64,000 nucleotides of DNA from CAZAPG01 sp964486935 (GTDB lineage Bacteria > Chloroflexota > Anaerolineae > 4572-78 > J111), in contig CAZAPG010000003.1 in assembly GCA_964486935.1 (NCBI GenBank), forward strand, positions 186,001 to 250,000. Reading direction: 5' to 3'. The notes beneath the pieces were generated by a model. The model was given only the letters and a program-made list of their open reading frames with translations, was not told the origin of the DNA and searched no databases. The translations under genes and the position numbers were made by a program. Shown here one piece after another: positions 16,520-25,022 of this stretch. Positions within the stretch are counted from its first letter, which is position 1; the number at the start of each line of letters is the position of its first letter.

Positions 16520-17650
16520 TTAGGATTGCTCGCTGTATGATGGGGCAGCGACGCCAAACGGCAAAATTTTCTTGACAGCCGCCAGCAACTGCTCATTTTC
16601 TGCCGGCAACCGGGCCGCAACACGAATATACTCCGGCAGGCCAAAGGAGGCGCAATCGCGCACCAGAATTTCTTGCTGGAGCAACCAACGTCTAAATTCT
16701 GCGCCGGCGCCAACCTTTATTAAAGCGTAGGCGGTAGCGCCGGATAACACGGAAAACCCGCAGGCCCGCAACCCGGCCCACAAATTAGCCGCGTGCCGGC
16801 GAAGTTGGGCTAGCGTGCTATCGCGCCAGGTAATAACCTCTGGTTGCAGAGCGGCCACGCCGGCCACCTGAGCCAGGCTGTTGACGCTCCACGGCGGTTG
16901 AACCGTTTTTAGTGCGTTGAGCAGCGGCGGCGCGGCCACGGCATATCCCAACCGTAACCCGGCCAACCCCTGCTCTTTGGTGAGCGAACGGATAGTGATA
17001 GTTGACGGGTGATGAGTATTGCCCCTACTTTGCTGCTTGCCAACCGCAAAGTAGCGGTACGACTCATCCAGCACCCACAGGGCGTCTGGCGCAGCCGCGT
17101 AAACCCGGCGCAGGTCGCCCTGAGTCCAGTGCTGGCCGGTGGGGTTGTTGGGGTTGCACAGCCACACCCCATCGGGCCGGAGGCGGCGAACTTCGGCGGC
17201 CACGGTATTGGCGTCAAAGCGCAGGGCAGGGGCATCGGCCCGATGCTCGCAAACAGCGCCGCCCGCCAGTTGAACCGCCCGCGCATATTCGCCAAAGGTG
17301 GGGGTCAAAATAATATGGCGGCTGCCCGGCCATACAAAAGCCAGGGCAATCAGGTGGATTAACTCGCTGGCCCCGTTGGTGGGCAGGATACAATTAGCGG
17401 ATACATTCTCGGCAGCGGCGATGGCTTGAGTCAAAGCCAGACAGCTTTTATCCGGGTAGCGAGCCAATACGGAGCCGGTGGTAGCGGTTTGCACCGCTTT
17501 TAGCACTGCCGGATGTGGCCCGTAAGGATTGATGTTATCGCTGAAATCGAGCACGCTGTCAGGATTAAGGCCCAATTGGGTTAGCTCGGCGTGATCGCGG
17601 GCGCCGTGAATTGAGGGGGGCAGGGTTTGCAAGGTTAATCGAGGTTGCAT
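16520..17650 (-). CDS. cobD: Threonine-phosphate decarboxylase-like PLP enzyme (CobD/CobC)
   Basis: 376 residues from ATG 17650, which overlaps the upstream stop as ATGA; a TTG at 17677 is an alternative. It is a fold-type I aminotransferase with family N-terminus HGARDHAELTQLGL, then LDFSDNINPYGP. The PLP lysine is in SLTKEQGLAGLRLGYA. In B12 synthesis the enzyme decarboxylates L-threonine phosphate to the aminopropanol phosphate used by CbiB. Direct coupling to cbiA supports this over histidinol-phosphate aminotransferase, which has a related sequence. Confidence 0.85.
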   Translation of the reverse strand: MQPRLTLQTLPPSIHGARDHAELTQLGLNPDSVLDFSDNINPYGPHPAVLKAVQTATTGSVLARYPDKSCLALTQAIAAAENVSANCILPTNGASELIHLIALAFVWPGSRHIILTPTFGEYARAVQLAGGAVCEHRADAPALRFDANTVAAEVRRLRPDGVWLCNPNNPTGQHWTQGDLRRVYAAAPDALWVLDESYRYFAVGKQQSRGNTHHPSTITIRSLTKEQGLAGLRLGYAVAAPPLLNALKTVQPPWSVNSLAQVAGVAALQPEVITWRDSTLAQLRRHAANLWAGLRACGFSVLSGATAYALIKVGAGAEFRRWLLQQEILVRDCASFGLPEYIRVAARLPAENEQLLAAVKKILPFGVAAPSYSEQS

Positions 17651-18960
17651 CAGTTGATACCGGCTTTCTGTAACCAATCCAGATAATCATCATTACTATT
17701 TAACCACCCAACGCGATTTAAAAATGCCTTGAGCGAGGGGCTGGCGGTTCGAAGCTGGCGCAGTTGCGCGCCGGTCGGGTCTATCGAGTCTGGCCCAAAG
17801 GCGTAGGAGCCGTGAAAGGCAAAATAGGCCTGGTTGAGCCGGCGCAGATTATACCCCTTTTTAACCAGTTTTTGGCGTTCAGCTTCCATGTAGGCTTCGG
17901 CCTGTTCAATTTTACCTTCGGCAAGCAATTGGTCAACCTGGCGGCGAATGTGTTGCATGGCCAGGTCAAATTCCGAAGGTTGGCGGGGAACGGGCAGGCC
18001 AGCCTCATCAACCGGAGGGAGTTGATTGGCCCAATCCGGGTAGTAGCGCGTAATCACTTTGCGGCTAATTTCTTTGCCCACCATAGTTGCGGTGGTTTCG
18101 TTGATGGTGGTTAGCCGGGGGTAAATTTGGTAGCCCCAGGCCATATTGGTAGGAAACGTAAACAGGTAATTATGGGTCCATTCGTGGGCAACAATATCAG
18201 TTAGAGTTACCAGATTGGGAGTGTTGATGACCATTGTAGGGTAACTACCCAGGCCGCCAATATTGGTAACGTAGCTCGAGACATCACCTCGCTGCTCAAG
18301 CGTGGTTTCTATTTCAAAGCGATGGCTATTATCAAGGCCGGGTTGCAGGCCCACAAAGTGCCGGTTCTCAATCCGGTTGCGGGGCGAGAGGATGAGCGCG
18401 GTGGGCGGGTCAACCAGGCGAAAGGCCACCGGCGGAAATACGTAGCCGGCCAGGGTAAAGCCCTCTTCGCCCAAAATTGTTTCGACCTGCCGGGCCAGGA
18501 TATTTTCTACCTGGGGCGTAATTTGGGCCTGGGTAGATTTGAATTGGGCCAACTGCTGCTCTAGCTTTGAGGCATCGAGGGGGACATTTTTTGAGCCGCT
18601 GCGGGCCGCATAAATCTGGTTCACTTCATCTTGCAGGGTGCGAATTTGTTGCTCAAGTTCTAAATAATGGTCAACCAGTTGGCGCTGTTCGGCCTGGGTA
18701 GCGGGCAGCGGCGGCGGCCACAAGCGCCGGGCCAGTTCACCGGCAATGGCCTGCGATTCCCAATCGACAAAATCAAATTGATAGGGGGCGGTTGCTGCCT
18801 TAACCTCAACGAGTAGATTATGGGCCGGCGCAACCGAAGCCGCCCCCAACCCGATGAGCAAAAACAAAAAAACAAGCAGGCGGGCAATTTTTCGGCGTCG
18901 CCGGCGACGCCTGTTTTTGGCCAAAGCTTTCAGCGTTTTTTTATCGGGGAGAAAAAGCAT
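17650..18960 (-). CDS. Membrane-anchored HExxH zinc-peptidase-like protein, unknown family
   Basis: 436 residues. The N-terminus is strongly basic (RRRRRRRK), followed by one hydrophobic segment at about 27-48, so the bulk is probably extracytoplasmic. A coiled-coil-like stretch (LELEQQIRTLQDEVNQI) precedes the catalytic-like motif HEWTHNYLF. About 35 residues on lies NETTATMVGKE, whose Glu could be the third zinc ligand of a gluzincin-type protease. The C-terminal part is helical and charged. I do not recognise a named family. It lies 8 nt after pepF and overlaps cobD by 4 nt, so it is co-transcribed with B12 genes. Confidence 0.75.
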   Translation of the reverse strand: MLFLPDKKTLKALAKNRRRRRRRKIARLLVFLFLLIGLGAASVAPAHNLLVEVKAATAPYQFDFVDWESQAIAGELARRLWPPPLPATQAEQRQLVDHYLELEQQIRTLQDEVNQIYAARSGSKNVPLDASKLEQQLAQFKSTQAQITPQVENILARQVETILGEEGFTLAGYVFPPVAFRLVDPPTALILSPRNRIENRHFVGLQPGLDNSHRFEIETTLEQRGDVSSYVTNIGGLGSYPTMVINTPNLVTLTDIVAHEWTHNYLFTFPTNMAWGYQIYPRLTTINETTATMVGKEISRKVITRYYPDWANQLPPVDEAGLPVPRQPSEFDLAMQHIRRQVDQLLAEGKIEQAEAYMEAERQKLVKKGYNLRRLNQAYFAFHGSYAFGPDSIDPTGAQLRQLRTASPSLKAFLNRVGWLNSNDDYLDWLQKAGIN

Positions 18961-18968
18961 ATAGCTTC

Positions 18969-20750
18969 TTACGCTTGCTGCTCCAGTTCGTCAATCATGC
19001 TTTCAATAAATTTAAAACCGCCACGCCAAAAATCGGGGCTAGACATATCAATACCGGCCTCGGTAAGAATATGGCTGGGGCTGGCCGACCCGCCATAAGC
19101 CAAAATTTTGTGCAGGGTGGGTTTGAAACTCTCATTCTCTATTTTGTACTGCTGGTATAACGACAGGGCCAGCAACTGCCCAAAACTGTAGGCGTAACAA
19201 TAAAATGGGGTGTGATAAATATGGGGAATGCAAATCCATTCTCGCTGAAAATCGTCGCTCACCTCTAATGAGTCGCCAAACTGTTGAGCCAGATTAGAAA
19301 AGTATAGCTCGTTCAAATCATTCATTGCCGCGCCATCGGCAATGGATTGGTGGGCGTCGCGTTCAAACAGCACAAAATAGGCCTGGCGCAAAATGGTGGC
19401 GTAGGCATCGTCTATGGCTTCGGCCAGCAGGTCACGCCGAAGTTGGGGGTCTTTTTCTTCGGCCAGTAGCCGGTCGGTGAGCAGCATTTCGGCAAAGACC
19501 GAGGCGGTTTCGGCCAGGGGCAAGGCCGAGTGGAAGGTCAACACCGAATGGTCGGCGGCCATCAGGGCGTGGATGGCATGGCCCAGTTCGTGGGCCAGGG
19601 TGGCGACTTCTCGCGGCTCGCCGGTGTAGTTGGCCAGAATCCAGGGGGTCACACCCGGTAAAATGCTGGCGCAGAAAGCGCCGCTGCGTTTGTTGGCCCG
19701 CACTTCAGAGTCGATGTGCCCATCATCAAACACCTGGCGGGCGCACCGCCCTATCACCGGCGAGAATTTGTTCAGACTGTCTAAAACCAGGGCAACCGCA
19801 TCGGCGTAGGGCACTTTTTTGGATGAGGTGGTTTTTAACGGCGCGTACAAATCGTAGCGGCGTAATTTGGGCATATTGAGCCATTGGGCTTTCAGTTTGA
19901 AATAACGATGAAACATGGGCGCTTGTTCGGCGCAAACGCCCAGCAGGGTGTCAACAACTTCATTGGGGATATCGTTGGCCAGATTGCGGACCGCAATGGG
20001 CGAGTTTATGCGCCGGAGTTTGAGGTTCTCGCTGGCCCAATCTCTAACCCGGTGGATATAAATTTGGGCCAGCACCGCATCTTGCTGGCCGTAGACGCGG
20101 TATAACTCTTGATACGCGGCCTGGCGCAGGGCCGGGTCGGGTTCGCGCACATAGGTCATCAACTCGCCCCGGGTAAGCTGCTTTTTTTCGCCTTCAACTT
20201 CCAACTCAAACACAAATTTGTTGGTAATCATATCATACAGGGTGGTGAGGGCGTTGACGCCGTTGACATCTTTAATATTGATAATTTTTTCTTCGGGTTC
20301 TGAGAGGGTGTAGTCTTTAAACAGCCGTTCCTGCTCCAGGCTGTAACGGGCATCGCCGGCGTATGGGAGCAGGCGATGGGCGGTTTCGTCATCAAGGCTT
20401 TTCCACCATAGGCTAAAAAACAGGATACGGTTGTGAGCTTCGGTGATAAGCTGTTCCATGCGCCCCATAAAAGCCAGGGCCGCCTGATTTTGGGTGTCTT
20501 CGCTAAACCAGAGCTGGCCGTAAGCGCCTAGCCGGTGGGTCAGTTCGGTAAAGGTTTCAATTTTCTGGACAACCGCGGCAAAGTCTGAGCCGTCGATATC
20601 GGCAGAGAGGGCAGGGCGCAGGGTTTCGATGGTTGCGGTTGTTTCTTCGAGTTTGGCAATGGTCTGGTTTATCTGGGGGTCTTCTGGGGCGGGAAAGAGT
20701 GCCTTGAGGGACCAGCGGGTCTGTTGATATTGTCCATTGTTAATTGTCAC
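18969..20750 (-). CDS. pepF: M3-family oligoendopeptidase F
   Basis: 593 residues from GTG 20750, with AAGGAG 10 nt upstream; the frame continues to 20855 but would overlap the next gene. The M3 zinc site is visible as HELGHAIHALMAADHS, and the PepF block as FCASILPGVTPWILANYTGEP. These cytosolic metallopeptidases cut peptides of roughly 5-20 residues. The first ten residues (VTINNGQYQQ) are encoded by a heptamer repeat that includes the start codon. It is the most upstream gene of the cobalamin-containing - strand array. Confidence 0.93.
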   Translation of the reverse strand: MTINNGQYQQTRWSLKALFPAPEDPQINQTIAKLEETTATIETLRPALSADIDGSDFAAVVQKIETFTELTHRLGAYGQLWFSEDTQNQAALAFMGRMEQLITEAHNRILFFSLWWKSLDDETAHRLLPYAGDARYSLEQERLFKDYTLSEPEEKIINIKDVNGVNALTTLYDMITNKFVFELEVEGEKKQLTRGELMTYVREPDPALRQAAYQELYRVYGQQDAVLAQIYIHRVRDWASENLKLRRINSPIAVRNLANDIPNEVVDTLLGVCAEQAPMFHRYFKLKAQWLNMPKLRRYDLYAPLKTTSSKKVPYADAVALVLDSLNKFSPVIGRCARQVFDDGHIDSEVRANKRSGAFCASILPGVTPWILANYTGEPREVATLAHELGHAIHALMAADHSVLTFHSALPLAETASVFAEMLLTDRLLAEEKDPQLRRDLLAEAIDDAYATILRQAYFVLFERDAHQSIADGAAMNDLNELYFSNLAQQFGDSLEVSDDFQREWICIPHIYHTPFYCYAYSFGQLLALSLYQQYKIENESFKPTLHKILAYGGSASPSHILTEAGIDMSSPDFWRGGFKFIESMIDELEQQA

Positions 20751-20751
20751 G
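20724..20751. repeat. Heptamer tandem repeat across the pepF start codon
   Basis: TTGATAT, TGTCCAT, TGTTAAT and TGTCACG run in 7-bp steps. The GTG start of pepF lies in the last unit, so the repeat supplies the N-terminal codons. Confidence 0.65.
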
Positions 20752-20773
20752 TGAACGGGTCTCCTTCTAGTAA

Positions 20774-20788
20774 ACTTCGTATAGTATT
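20774..20788. repeat. 15-bp direct repeat, copy 1
   Basis: ACTTCGTATAGTATT occurs here, just upstream of the pepF ribosome-binding site, and again at 22779-22793 just upstream of the recombinase ribosome-binding site. The two copies are in the same orientation and 2005 bp apart. Confidence 0.7.
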
Positions 20789-20832
20789 TATAAAGAATTT
20801 GGCAGGCATCAACTCTGGTAGGGGAGGGAGCC

Positions 20833-21648
20833 TTATTGCAATATAAATTTTTCAATGGCTACGGCAACGCCATCTTCATCTACGCTGGGGGCAACCCAGG
20901 TGGCCAACGCCTTTAAACTATCGGGGGCGTGTCCCATTGCCACTCTAGCGCCGGCTACTTTGAAGATGCCCAAATCGTTATAGGAGTCGCCAATAGTTAG
21001 CGTTTGCTCAAGGCTGATATCGAGATATTCAACTAATTCTTGCAAAGCCCCGGCTTTTGATACCGTTCTGGCTACGGCGTTGCCAAAATAAATACCATTA
21101 CTGGGATCCAGGCTCCAGGACATTTTGCATAATTCTTGCATTTCGCGGCTAACAATATCTGCCCGCTCTTTTTCCTCGGGGGTTGTGGCCAGCAGTTGGC
21201 CTTTTACAACTTTAACCCGATTAACCAGACTCATTAGATCGGTGATTAATGAGTTGATTTGCAATTTCTGGCGCTGATGTTCGGCCAGGTTGCCATCCTG
21301 TTCGATAAAATAAAAATCGTGGGCGTAAATTTCCAGAAAAAGTTCATACTGCCGCGAAAGTTCAACCAGGCGTTTCATGGCGCGCGGGGGCAGCGCCTGA
21401 AGATAGATGATGTCGTTGCTGGGCCATTCAACAATAGCCGCGCCATCAAATACAATATGCAGGCCATCCAGTTGAAGATGATTAAACAGGTGGTAACAGG
21501 CCTCGGAGGCGCGCCCGGTGCCCAGCGCAACCGTAATGCCTTGCCCTTGTACCGCTTTTATGGCCCTGGTAACACGAGATGTGGGATAGGCCCCGTGGCC
21601 AATTAGTGTTCCGTCAACATCAAGAACAAGGAGTTTGTAATGACTCAT
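20833..21648 (-). CDS. Cof-type HAD-superfamily phosphatase
   Basis: 271 residues. Motif I is LDVDGTLIG with the nucleophile Asp, motif II is the Thr/Ser of ALGTGRAS, and motif IV is TIGDSYNDLGIFKVAG. The large type IIB cap in between is typical of Cof/YbjI/YidA-like sugar-phosphate or FMN-type phosphatases. Substrate unknown. It is 82 nt upstream of the pepF start on the same strand. Confidence 0.9.
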   Translation of the reverse strand: MSHYKLLVLDVDGTLIGHGAYPTSRVTRAIKAVQGQGITVALGTGRASEACYHLFNHLQLDGLHIVFDGAAIVEWPSNDIIYLQALPPRAMKRLVELSRQYELFLEIYAHDFYFIEQDGNLAEHQRQKLQINSLITDLMSLVNRVKVVKGQLLATTPEEKERADIVSREMQELCKMSWSLDPSNGIYFGNAVARTVSKAGALQELVEYLDISLEQTLTIGDSYNDLGIFKVAGARVAMGHAPDSLKALATWVAPSVDEDGVAVAIEKFILQ

Positions 21649-21670
21649 TGGGAATGATTGTACCTTGTAA

Positions 21671-21704
21671 CAAAAAGGTTAACCACAGTAGTAAATAGCT
21701 GTGG
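21671..21704 (-). terminator. Possible terminator after the recombinase gene
   Basis: CCACAG (21683-21688) pairs with CTGTGG (21699-21704). On the - strand the hairpin is followed by TTAACCTTTTTGTT. The stem is short, so the call is tentative. Confidence 0.4.
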
Positions 21705-21822
21705 CAGCGCCGCCCCAAGCCTGACTAAAAAAATGGATGACCATATCTTACTGAAATTAACGAATCAGGCAATATCTCATAGAAAGCCAAACGGGATAGC
21801 CAAGACAGGCGGTATTTAAACT

Positions 21823-22767
21823 TCATTGGTCATCTTTGCCCAGCGCCTCGTCAATAATTTTGGCCATGCGGGAGCCTTTGGTCCGGTCGAGATAACTACG
21901 TTTGGTGGTGGCCGGGTTGGCGTGCCGGGCAATATCGGCCAGTTGCCCCAGGTCAACATTTTTATCGGCCAATTTTTGTAGTAAATAGTGTCGGAGAGCA
22001 TGGGGGGCGACAAAGCTATCGCTATCCGAGGCTTCGCGCACAATTTTGTATATGGCTTGACGCGTCAGCCGGCGCTCACGGTTGCCTCCCTTAAAGTTGC
22101 TGAGGTTGATAAATAAAGGCGGGTAACGGTCGAAGCCGCGCGTTTTAAGATATGTTTGGGTAGGTTTGAGATATTTGGGGATAATTCCAACATCGCCTAT
22201 TTTTTTGCCTTTGCCAATGATGGTTTGAACCATGGGGGTCGTGCCATTCCAGGTAGCAAAAAACTCGTCAAACGGCCGGCGATTCAGCGAGATAAGTTCA
22301 CTGACTCGCAGGCCCGTTCCGGCAAACAGGTAAATAATGGCCCGATTTCTCAGATAGGTTAAATCGGTCAGTTGGGCCGCTGTGGGGTTGGCGTAAGCAT
22401 CAATCACTTCTTTAATAGCTTTGGGGTCAATCTCTCGCCGTTTATAGGGAATCCCGCTCCGGCCAAATGATTCATAATGCGCGGTTAGCTTGACCGATAA
22501 TTCAGCCGGCACAAGGTCTTCTTGCACGGCCCAGGCAACCAGTTTGCGAAATACAACCAGATAGAGCTTGATGGTGTCATCAGCGTAACCCTCTTCCACC
22601 AAATATCGTTCGTAGTCTACATAATCTGTTTTGACCAATTGCTCACGTTCGGAGCCGGTAAAATACCGTTCCAGCGTAGTTAACGTACTGTAATAGCTCT
22701 GGCTGGTTGAACTGTCGATATTGTTTAAAATTGAGCCATACTGATGGATCAGCTCGATGATATTCAA
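21823..22767 (-). CDS. Tyrosine recombinase (XerC/D-like integrase)
   Basis: 314 residues from TTG 22767, with GGAGG (22778-22774) 6 nt upstream; earlier in-frame starts lack support. The N-terminal SAM-like core-binding domain covers about 1-110. Catalytic residues seen are Arg in GTGLRVSEL, Lys in IGKGKK, HALRH, and a C-terminal HANPATTKRSY with the nucleophile Tyr. The spacing TT-x3-Y is one residue longer than the common TT-x2-Y. It is flanked by inverted repeats upstream. It could be a chromosomal switch recombinase or the remnant of an integrative element. Confidence 0.9.
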   Translation of the reverse strand: MNIIELIHQYGSILNNIDSSTSQSYYSTLTTLERYFTGSEREQLVKTDYVDYERYLVEEGYADDTIKLYLVVFRKLVAWAVQEDLVPAELSVKLTAHYESFGRSGIPYKRREIDPKAIKEVIDAYANPTAAQLTDLTYLRNRAIIYLFAGTGLRVSELISLNRRPFDEFFATWNGTTPMVQTIIGKGKKIGDVGIIPKYLKPTQTYLKTRGFDRYPPLFINLSNFKGGNRERRLTRQAIYKIVREASDSDSFVAPHALRHYLLQKLADKNVDLGQLADIARHANPATTKRSYLDRTKGSRMAKIIDEALGKDDQ

Positions 22768-22778
22768 GATATTCCTCC

Positions 22779-22793
22779 ACTTCGTATAGTATT
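22779..22793. repeat. 15-bp direct repeat, copy 2
   Basis: Exact second copy of ACTTCGTATAGTATT, directly upstream of the recombinase Shine-Dalgarno. With copy 1 it brackets the HAD gene and the recombinase gene. Confidence 0.7.
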
Positions 22794-22803
22794 GCGACTT
22801 CGT

Positions 22804-22821
22804 TTTTTGAAGCTTCAAAAA
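22804..22821. repeat. Perfect 18-bp palindrome upstream of the recombinase
   Basis: TTTTTGAAGCTTCAAAAA is a perfect palindrome 37 bp upstream of the TTG start. It could be an operator or a recombinase/accessory site. Confidence 0.6.
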
Positions 22822-22986
22822 GCAGAAGACCCACAAAAACCGGCCAGAAGAAAAGCGCCTCAAAAACGGTTGGGGCCTTTGTGGTCATCACACACTTTTT
22901 TATGTTGGATGGGAGCGCCAGACAAGATGTGATAACCGCGCTGGCCAATGAACAAAAGCAAGATTCGCTTTCATTTTACCTCAAAC

Positions 22987-23024
22987 ACTCTACTTTACAA
23001 AATTGTCATTTTGTAAAGTAGAGT
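22987..23024. repeat. Perfect inverted repeat, 17-bp arms
   Basis: The arms are ACTCTACTTTACAAAAT (22987-23003) and its exact complement (23008-23024), around TGTC. There is no T tract on either side. The geometry resembles a tyrosine-recombinase core site or a strong operator; see findings. Confidence 0.8.
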
Positions 23025-23170
23025 ATCGAATCATCACGGGACCCTTCACCACCTGTGAGAAATTTTGTAAAGATAATCCCTTTCCAGGTGGCCTCGCCTT
23101 ATATGACAAAAATCACCCTTCGATACAGTCTTACGCCTTACTCAGAATGAATTTCCGAACTCGGGTTAAA

Positions 23171-23211
23171 TAACAAAATGAGGCTATGACTTTGGAGAAA
23201 TCATAACCTCA
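23171..23211 (-). terminator. Terminator of the ABC-transporter/SDR operon
   Basis: TGAGGCTATGACTT (23179-23192) pairs with AAATCATAACCTCA (23198-23211) with two G-T wobbles. On the - strand the hairpin is followed by TTTTGTTATTT. It lies about 55 bases after the stop of the SDR gene. Confidence 0.7.
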
Positions 23212-23266
23212 ATGCATTAATAATTGAGATACAAGACTATACGAATTTCTGAGTGGGTCCCCTGCC

Positions 23267-24037
23267 CTATCGCATATAGACCCCGCCATTTACTTCGATG
23301 GTTTCACCCACGACAAAACTGGCATGGTCAGTCGCCAAAAAGGCAACAATTTCGCCAATTTCCTCTGGACGCCCCGCCCGTCCCAGAGGGTTGTTGCTTA
23401 GAAGTTGTTGCATAATCTCTGGCGGGGTGAGATTGCGCTGAATGCCGGTATCAATGGTTCCCGGCGAAACAGCCAGCACCCGAACACCCTGGGGAGCCAG
23501 TGTCCGCGCCAGCCCTTTGGTGAAAGTAAACAACGCCCCTTTGGCTGCGCCATACGCCAATACGGTATCCGTGCCGCCAATGTGGGCTGCGGTTGAGAGA
23601 ATATTGATGATAACTCCCCGCCCCCGCTGCGCCATATCGGGCGCTACCTGCTGACTCAGATATAAGGGCGCTCTGAAATTCAGATTAAAGACCTCGTCCA
23701 AAAAATCGGCCTTTATTTCCAGCCAGGGCGCCCGCCGAATGGGAGTGCCCGCATTGTTAATTAAAATACCAATAGGGCCTAATGTTCGGCTTTCTTGAAC
23801 AATTGTTTTAATCTGCTCTTCATCGGCCAAATCGCCCCCCACAATCAGGCTGGCTACCCCCAACGTCTTTATTTCATCACATAAACTCTGAGCCTGCGCT
23901 TGATTGCGGTGATAGTGAATAACTACGTTAGCGCCTCTTCGGGCCAGCGCCCGCACAATGGCGCTGCCAATGTCGCCGCTGCCGCCGGTTACCAGGGCAG
24001 TTCGCCCCTCAAGTTCATCCGCAGGGGTCAATTTCAT
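23267..24037 (-). CDS. Short-chain dehydrogenase/reductase
   Basis: 256 residues, a classical SDR. The NAD(P)-binding motif is TGGSGDIG, then NNAG, catalytic Ser in the NILSTAA region, and Tyr/Lys in YGAAKG. The C-terminus has the GETIEVNGG block. Such enzymes oxidise or reduce secondary alcohols; substrate unknown. It is the last gene of the peptide-type ABC operon, 26 nt after the permease gene, so it probably acts on the imported compound or its product. Confidence 0.9.
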   Translation of the reverse strand: MKLTPADELEGRTALVTGGSGDIGSAIVRALARRGANVVIHYHRNQAQAQSLCDEIKTLGVASLIVGGDLADEEQIKTIVQESRTLGPIGILINNAGTPIRRAPWLEIKADFLDEVFNLNFRAPLYLSQQVAPDMAQRGRGVIINILSTAAHIGGTDTVLAYGAAKGALFTFTKGLARTLAPQGVRVLAVSPGTIDTGIQRNLTPPEIMQQLLSNNPLGRAGRPEEIGEIVAFLATDHASFVVGETIEVNGGVYMR

Positions 24038-24063
24038 CGAGACCAGACCTCCGTTGGTTCCAT

Positions 24064-24978
24064 TTATGACACCTTCAATCGCGGGTCCAGAGCGTCGCGC
24101 AGGCCATCTCCCAAAAAGTTAAAGCCTAACACGGCCAGCATAATCGCCACCCCCGGGAAAATAGCCACCCATGGCGCAACTTCCATAAAAGGACGCCCTT
24201 TACTGAGCATCCCTCCCCAGGAAGGGTCCGGCGGCTGAATACCCAACCCCAAAAAACTTAGGCTGCTCTCGGCCAAAATTGCAATCGAAAGAGAAATGGT
24301 AGCCAGCACAATTAGCGGGACCATCATGTTTGGCAATACATGGCGGCGAATGATGTAAAAATCGCTGCCGCCAATGGCGCGGGCAGACTCGATGTAGGGT
24401 TCGGAAAAGATTGAGAGCAACGCCCCGCGAGCCACACGCGCATACGTTGGCGTGCTGATAAGCCCCACGGCAATCATTGTGTTGGTTAAATTGGGGCCAA
24501 GTAGCCCGGCCACCAGCATGGCCAGCACCAGGCCGGGGAAGGCCAGCATCATATCAACCAGCCGCATCAGCACGTTATCAATCTGCCCGCCAAAGTAACC
24601 GGCGCTCACGCCAATTGATGTCCCCAAAATCAGGGCAATGCTGACGGATACTACCCCTACATATAACGACACGCGCGTGCCGTAAATAATCCGCGAAGCG
24701 ATATCGCGCCCCAGGGAGTCGGTGCCCATCCAGTGGTTAGCGTTGGGCGGCAGAAATCTGTCTGCGCCCTGGTCAATAGGGTCATACGGGGCTATTTGGG
24801 CAGCACCCAGAGCAACAACAATTAGAAACAATACAACCCCGGCCCCGATAGCGCCGATAAAATTTTTACGAACCAGACGGATGACCTGCCGAGACAAACG
24901 TCTGGCAAAATTGGTTGGCCGGGGTTGATGCACTGGAGATAGGGTGGATGCATTACTGAGCTGTGCCTGTTTCTCCAA
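24064..24978 (-). CDS. Dipeptide/oligopeptide-type ABC permease (DppC/OppC family)
   Basis: 304 residues with an N-terminal cytoplasmic extension, then TM segments. The DppC block MGTDSLGRDIASRIIYGTRVSL and the EAA-like loop ESARAIGGSDFYIIRRHVLPN are visible. The start is TTG at 24978, with AGGAGGA 9 nt upstream. It pairs with the DppB-type permease just upstream. No ATPase gene of this transporter is in the window, so ATPases must be encoded elsewhere. Confidence 0.93.
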   Translation of the reverse strand: MEKQAQLSNASTLSPVHQPRPTNFARRLSRQVIRLVRKNFIGAIGAGVVLFLIVVALGAAQIAPYDPIDQGADRFLPPNANHWMGTDSLGRDIASRIIYGTRVSLYVGVVSVSIALILGTSIGVSAGYFGGQIDNVLMRLVDMMLAFPGLVLAMLVAGLLGPNLTNTMIAVGLISTPTYARVARGALLSIFSEPYIESARAIGGSDFYIIRRHVLPNMMVPLIVLATISLSIAILAESSLSFLGLGIQPPDPSWGGMLSKGRPFMEVAPWVAIFPGVAIMLAVLGFNFLGDGLRDALDPRLKVS

Positions 24979-25022
24979 AAGTTTGTTTCCTCCTGAAGTT
25001 TGGTTGGGTTGTACCGGTCAAT

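Larger units (their letters stand above)
22768..23266. other. Gene-poor interval with palindromes
   Basis: About 500 bp without a convincing gene. It contains the second 15-bp repeat, the 18-bp palindrome, a 17-bp-arm inverted repeat at 22987-23024, a partial copy of that arm (ATTTTGTAAAG) near 23063, and the SDR-operon terminator at 23171-23211. The rest shows no feature I can name. Confidence 0.6.

Noticed and set aside
20774..20788. loxP half-site
   Set aside because: ACTTCGTATAG resembles one loxP arm, but no second inverted arm follows the spacer at either copy, so it is treated only as a direct repeat.
18969..20855. Longer pepF start at 20855
   Set aside because: The extra 35 codons overlap the HAD gene end, include the 15-bp repeat, and lack a Shine-Dalgarno.
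22643..22948. 101-residue - strand frame overlapping the recombinase 5' end
   Set aside because: No motif; the recombinase frame with TTG and strong Shine-Dalgarno explains the region better.
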